Positions 61,022-64,000 of a stretch of DNA of 64,000 bases are shown in pieces. The number at the start of each line of letters is the position of its first letter. The first letter of the stretch is position 1. The stretch covers positions 5,593,203 through 5,657,202 of the forward strand of contig NZ_JAGINW010000001.1 in the NCBI RefSeq assembly GCF_017876405.1, written 5' to 3'. A program made the position numbers and the translations under genes. Below the pieces are notes generated by a model. It was not told the origin of the DNA, searched no databases, and was given only the letters and a program-made list of their open reading frames with translations. The DNA is from Kibdelosporangium banguiense. GTDB taxonomy: Bacteria > Actinomycetota > Actinomycetes > Mycobacteriales > Pseudonocardiaceae.

Positions 61022-61037
61022 TTATCAAAGTTGATAA
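61022..61037. promoter_or_regulatory. Inverted repeat between regulator and hydrolase
   Basis: TTATCAA-AG-TTGATAA, perfect 7-bp arms, 14 bases before ATG 61051 and 29 bases from ATG 60993. Near TGATACC. Probable operator for the regulator at 60475. Confidence 0.5.
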
Positions 61038-61050
61038 CGATGGAGGCGGC

Positions 61051-61956
61051 ATGACGGAGACCAGCGTGAGCGTTCTGCACGAGATCGAGATGACTGCCCA
61101 AGCCGACGACGGGCTCGCCCTCGCGGGCACCCTCACCCTGCCAGCGGGACCAGGACCACACCCTGCGGTGTTGTGCCTGCCCGGCTCTGGACGAATCGAC
61201 CGTGACTCCAACGCAGGACGTCTGCGCATGAACCTAGGCCGCCCACTGGCCACAACGCTTGCCCAGCACGGAATCGCGTCACTGCGCTACGACCGTCGCG
61301 GCGTCGGCGCCACCCAGGGCGACTGGCGCGAGGTCGGATTCCTGGACAACCGAGCCGACGCAGCCGCAGCCCTGCGTGCCATGCGCGCACACCCCGAGAT
61401 CCGTCCGCACGCGGTCGGCGTACTCGGACACAGCGAAGGCGCGGTACATGCAGCGTGGTTGGCCGCGCACACCGACATATCAGCCGTCGTGCTGCTAGCC
61501 GGCTACGCAAGGCCTGGAGAAGAGGCCGTGCAATGGCAGCTCGCTCAACTGGCGGACAGCCTGCCGCGCATGGTTCGCCCTCTACTGCGTCGTTTCGCGG
61601 CCCGGCAGTTGACCCGCTTGAAAGCAGCCGACACAACCCGAGTCGCCGGCATGCGGATCAACGCCCAGTGGTGGCGCGAGCAACTGGCCTACGACCCACG
61701 CCCGGACCTGGCCCGCATCAACACTCCAGCCCTGGCAATCACCGGTGAAAAGGACATCCAGGTAGACCCAGCCGATCTGGAAGTGATAGCCAACCTGGCC
61801 AAGGCAGAAGTCCGCCGAATCCCAGACCTGACCCACGTACTGCGCCGCGACCCCGGTCCAGCATCCATGCGGTCGTACCGCCGCCTACTCAGCGAACCAG
61901 TCGACGCCGCACTGCTCACCAACGTAACCCAATGGCTGCTCACCCAACTCCGCTGA
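61051..61956 (+). CDS. Alpha/beta hydrolase
   Basis: 301 aa. Oxyanion region PGSGRIDRDSN, nucleophile elbow GVLGHSEGAVHAAW (Ser), Asp region GEKDIQVDP and the His in DLTHVLRRD. Similar to dienelactone hydrolase and acyl-esterase families. No signal peptide. Divergent from the winged-helix regulator that probably represses it. Substrate unknown. Confidence 0.85.
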   Translation: MTETSVSVLHEIEMTAQADDGLALAGTLTLPAGPGPHPAVLCLPGSGRIDRDSNAGRLRMNLGRPLATTLAQHGIASLRYDRRGVGATQGDWREVGFLDNRADAAAALRAMRAHPEIRPHAVGVLGHSEGAVHAAWLAAHTDISAVVLLAGYARPGEEAVQWQLAQLADSLPRMVRPLLRRFAARQLTRLKAADTTRVAGMRINAQWWREQLAYDPRPDLARINTPALAITGEKDIQVDPADLEVIANLAKAEVRRIPDLTHVLRRDPGPASMRSYRRLLSEPVDAALLTNVTQWLLTQLR

Positions 61957-61983
61957 CAAGCAACCAAGGGAATCCAAAATAGA

Positions 61984-62164
61984 TCCCTTCCTGTCCCACG
62001 GCGCTAAGTGCTGGAACGTAACCAACACAAGGCAACCAGCGCTGGTTCCGCAGCGTTCGGCTGGAAGCTGAACTCCAACGTAACCAACGGCGCTGACGTG
62101 CCCAGCGATGACCCCCTTCGAAACACAACCGGAACACCGCGTTGACCGGGAACAGGCAGCAAGC
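61984..62164. repeat. Left inverted repeat of HNH element
   Basis: Aligns with the reverse complement of 63461-63580 over about 115 bases (shared blocks include CTTGCTGCCTGTT, GCTGGGCACGT and TTGGTTACGTT). This left copy carries an extra 62 bases flanked by an 11-bp direct repeat (AACGTAACCAA at 62015-62025 and 62077-62087). Confidence 0.75.
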
Positions 62165-62203
62165 ATCGACAAGTACCCGGCCACCGTTTTACTGGGGTGA
62201 TGG

Positions 62204-63400
62204 TTAGAAGGGTGCGGGTTCGTAGGGCTCAGGTGTGGTGGTGTGGACGCGGTGGGCGGGTGTGCGGAACACCAGCGTGCCCGGCAACGGCTGGGTCATG
62301 TCCCAATCACTACGCTCGCGCATGAGGTTGTGTTTACGGCACAAGGCGTTGGTGTTGTCCACAGAGGTCACACCGCCATCGGCGTACCGCACGGTGTGGT
62401 CGATCTCCGAGCGATCCGCTGTTCTGCCGCAGCCGGGTTGCCGACAGGTTCGGTCCCTCAACCGGACATGGCGTGCCAAGGCGGCTGAGGCGTACCGGCG
62501 TCGGCTCACCTCCAACACCTGGCCGTGCTCGTCGGTGATCACCCGCCGCCACATCGCATCCTGCGCAAGCTCGCTGGCATACTCGGCCGTGATCGGCCCA
62601 TAACCGCTGATCTCACCCGGAAGTCGGGTCAACCCCAACAACGTCGACATCGGCACGGTGACGTTGAGGTTCACCCGCAGCCGCTCGTTGTTCTTGCCCA
62701 GCACCAAGTCGAGAAAAACATCCGCGCGGCATTGGGCCAGGGTTTTGTCGGGGGTTTTGACTTTGTTGGCCAACATGTTGATCTGGTCGTAGGCGGCCTG
62801 GGCTTCATGCGGTTCGAGGGTGATGGCCAGCTGGCCCATACCGTCGGGCAGATCCCGGCCGGTCACATCACGGTCGGCTTTCGCGGTGCGGCGCAGACGT
62901 TCCGCGGCCGACGGATCCACGGCGATCACGTGGTAGCGCACACTGTGCCGGAACCGGCTCGGGTTGGCGCGTTTGCCGAAGGCGAGAACCTTCGACTCCA
63001 CCCGCCGGGCCTGCTCCTCGGTCAGTACGGAGGTGAGATCGTTCATCGCTTTGGCGCGGACGTAGTCGATCTCGCCCGCTTCCAGTGCGTCGGTGGTCGC
63101 GGGTAGCCGGGTGACGAGATCGCGGGCTTGGGAGATGTGGATGGCCGCGGTGTGCGGGTTCATCGCCAGCTCGAGGGCCACTTCCTCAGGAGCGCCGTCG
63201 GCGAGGTCGGTTCCAGCACGCCCGGGTGCACGCAATTCGGCGAACCGGGCCAGGAGCCGGGCTTTGCGTGCGTCGCAGAAAGCCCGGGCCTTGTCCACGT
63301 CGATCAGGCTGTCGAGGACTTGGTTGGCGTTCATCTGATGAATAGGGATGTTTGCCGGCGGGGTGGTGTCCCGGAGGGCAAACAGCGTATTCTCGCCCAT
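62204..63400 (-). CDS. DUF222 / HNH nuclease (13E12-type)
   Basis: 398 aa. N-terminal DUF222 (VDKARAFCDARKARLLARF, MNPHTAAIHISQARDLVTRLPATTDALEAGEIDY in parts) and C-terminal HNH motif with C-P-G-C and D-H-T (RTCRQPGCGRTADRSEIDH, ADGGVTSVDNTNALCRKHN). The M. tuberculosis relatives are the REP13E12 repeats. It is framed by long inverted repeats at 61984-62164 and 63461-63580. The gene is intact. It may be the mobility nuclease of a small element or a restriction-type enzyme. Confidence 0.85.
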   Translation of the reverse strand: MGENTLFALRDTTPPANIPIHQMNANQVLDSLIDVDKARAFCDARKARLLARFAELRAPGRAGTDLADGAPEEVALELAMNPHTAAIHISQARDLVTRLPATTDALEAGEIDYVRAKAMNDLTSVLTEEQARRVESKVLAFGKRANPSRFRHSVRYHVIAVDPSAAERLRRTAKADRDVTGRDLPDGMGQLAITLEPHEAQAAYDQINMLANKVKTPDKTLAQCRADVFLDLVLGKNNERLRVNLNVTVPMSTLLGLTRLPGEISGYGPITAEYASELAQDAMWRRVITDEHGQVLEVSRRRYASAALARHVRLRDRTCRQPGCGRTADRSEIDHTVRYADGGVTSVDNTNALCRKHNLMRERSDWDMTQPLPGTLVFRTPAHRVHTTTPEPYEPAPF

Positions 63401-63460
63401 ATGTTCACACTACCGGAACAACCCGGCAATGACGTCACTCTATCGGGTGTTCTTGATGGT

Positions 63461-63580
63461 ACTTGCTGCCTGTTTCCGGGCAAAGCAGTATTGCGGTTGT
63501 GGTTTTGAAGGGGTCATTGCTGGGCACGTTAGCGCTGTTGGTTACGTTCCAGCGCGTTAGCGTTGTGGGAAGGGAAGGGA
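63461..63580. repeat. Right inverted repeat of HNH element
   Basis: Begins ACTTGCTGCCTGTT and ends near AAGGGAAGGGA. Matches the reverse complement of the left copy with a few substitutions and short indels. Confidence 0.75.
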
Positions 63581-63626
63581 TTTTTTCGGTTCTTGGGTTT
63601 TGTTTTGGTTATCTTGGGTCGACGGG

Positions 63627-63863
63627 TTAGTTTGGGGTGAACCAGCGGGTGAGGGCTGCTTTTAGGGTGTCGGGGTCTTTGCCTGCCCAGGCGATGTAGC
63701 CGTCGGGGCGGATGAGTAGTGCGGGCGCTGGGGCGGAGTCCGCGGTTGCGGTTACGTGGCGGACTCGGTTGGTCCATGGTTCTGCGCCGGGCGAGTCGAT
63801 CCACGAGATCGTCGACGAAGTGTGGCTGCCACTGTTGTGAGAGCCTGCACCGTTCGTCGTCAA
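63627..63863 (-). pseudogene. Fragment of FAD monooxygenase C-terminus
   Basis: The last 60 residues read SWIDSPGAEPWTNRVRHV, LLIRPDGYIAWAG and LKAALTRWF, the C-terminal thioredoxin-like end of aromatic hydroxylases (compare EVWLIRPDGYVAAV in the gene at 21769). No FAD-binding part precedes it; upstream bases hold other sequence. A truncated remnant next to the HNH element. Confidence 0.65.
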
Positions 63864-63896
63864 ACTGTGGCGGTACGCGCCTAAACTTTGGCGGTA
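63862..63896. repeat. Direct repeat AAACTKTGGCGGTA, spacing 21
   Basis: AAACTGTGGCGGTA at 63862-63875 and AAACTTTGGCGGTA at 63883-63896, one mismatch, two helical turns apart, 85 bases before the start at 63981. Candidate operator. Confidence 0.4.
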
Positions 63897-63980
63897 TTTC
63901 TCTCTTTGACCCTGCCGCCGGGCAGTCGTGGTGTTCTAGCGTCGGCCGCCGGAACTGGGGATCTGGGCGGAGGGGGATCC

Positions 63981-64000
63981 GTGCTGCGCATCTATTTCAC
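63981..64000 (+). CDS. Start of a new gene, cut by window end
   Basis: GTG 63981 follows GGAGGGGGATCC and encodes MLRIYF before the window ends. That opening is common in actinobacterial ArsR-type regulators (MLRIHFT-like), but six residues cannot identify it. Confidence 0.35.

Larger units (their letters stand above)
61984..63580. mobile_element. Putative DUF222/HNH element flanked by inverted repeats
   Basis: About 1.6 kb: one HNH gene between imperfect inverted repeats of about 115 bases (left copy enlarged by 62). No transposase, target-site duplication or second copy is visible in the window. The right side borders the truncated monooxygenase fragment. Whether it moves is not shown. Confidence 0.5.

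Noticed and set aside
1..64000. tRNA, rRNA, CRISPR array, riboswitch, prophage or biosynthetic cluster
   Set aside because: I looked for cloverleaf, repeat-spacer and PKS/NRPS signs and saw none; a tRNAscan or antiSMASH run would settle this.

Overview
The window is high-GC, densely packed DNA with GTG/ATG starts and many start/stop overlaps. It reads as the chromosome of a filamentous actinomycete. Supporting features are a WD40-fused Ser/Thr kinase, NB-ARC and NACHT STAND proteins, very large secreted subtilases, a LuxR-LAL regulator, two ECF sigma factors with C-terminal extensions, and a DUF222/HNH (13E12-type) element. Pseudonocardiales is my guess from this gene mix; the genus cannot be fixed from the sequence. 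I saw no tRNA, rRNA, CRISPR array, prophage or complete biosynthetic gene cluster.

Layout. 1-7.1 kb holds the end of a Ca-binding FG-GAP repeat protein, a kinase-WD40 sensor, a decayed TPR-CHAT gene, and a cyclase-like/NB-ARC/TPR protein. 7.1-10.1 kb holds a small secreted peptide and an overlapping two-gene unit: an HTH-macro-domain protein and a nucleoside phosphorylase-fold protein. 10.1-19.4 kb is cell envelope: a GT-C-like membrane protein, a 1,154-aa subtilase, an SGNH lipoprotein, an OmpR/EnvZ-type two-component system with a lipoprotein, and an acyltransferase-3. 19.4-21.6 kb is a DGPF protein with its ECF42-type sigma factor and a YceI protein that share a promoter-like motif. 21.7-25.8 kb is a catabolic pair (FAD hydroxylase and MBL hydrolase) with a divergent LysR, then a flavin-fold protein. 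25.8-32.2 kb is a LAL regulator, a secreted protein and a cyclase-like/NACHT/repeat protein.

32.2-42.2 kb is the most coherent regulatory block. An ECF41-type sigma (SigJ-like) gene lies near four matching promoter motifs, YGTCACA-N16-KGTC. These stand before an NmrA-like/flavoprotein operon, a cupin, a second NmrA-like gene and an NDH-2/SnoaL operon. SurE, TetR and other genes are interspersed. 42.2-51.6 kb holds an amidohydrolase with a WYL regulator, an AlkX-like protein, a cluster of NarL-type signalling genes, an ABC exporter and a CPBP protease. 51.5-60.5 kb holds a second large subtilase, a membrane-bound winged-helix protein, and an M20 amidohydrolase plus amino-acid ABC uptake operon with a divergent ArsR-like regulator. 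60.5-64 kb holds a divergent regulator/hydrolase pair, the HNH element flanked by inverted repeats, a monooxygenase remnant, and the first bases of a new gene.

Four points stand out. First, the HTH-macro plus nucleosidase operon (7.6-10.1 kb) looks like an uncharacterised nucleotide-based conflict module. Second, two proteins 25 kb apart share one cyclase-like N-terminal module on different STAND engines. Third, the local ECF41 regulon includes a free-standing copy of the sigma factor's own SnoaL regulatory domain. Fourth, a DUF222/HNH unit is bounded by long inverted repeats.
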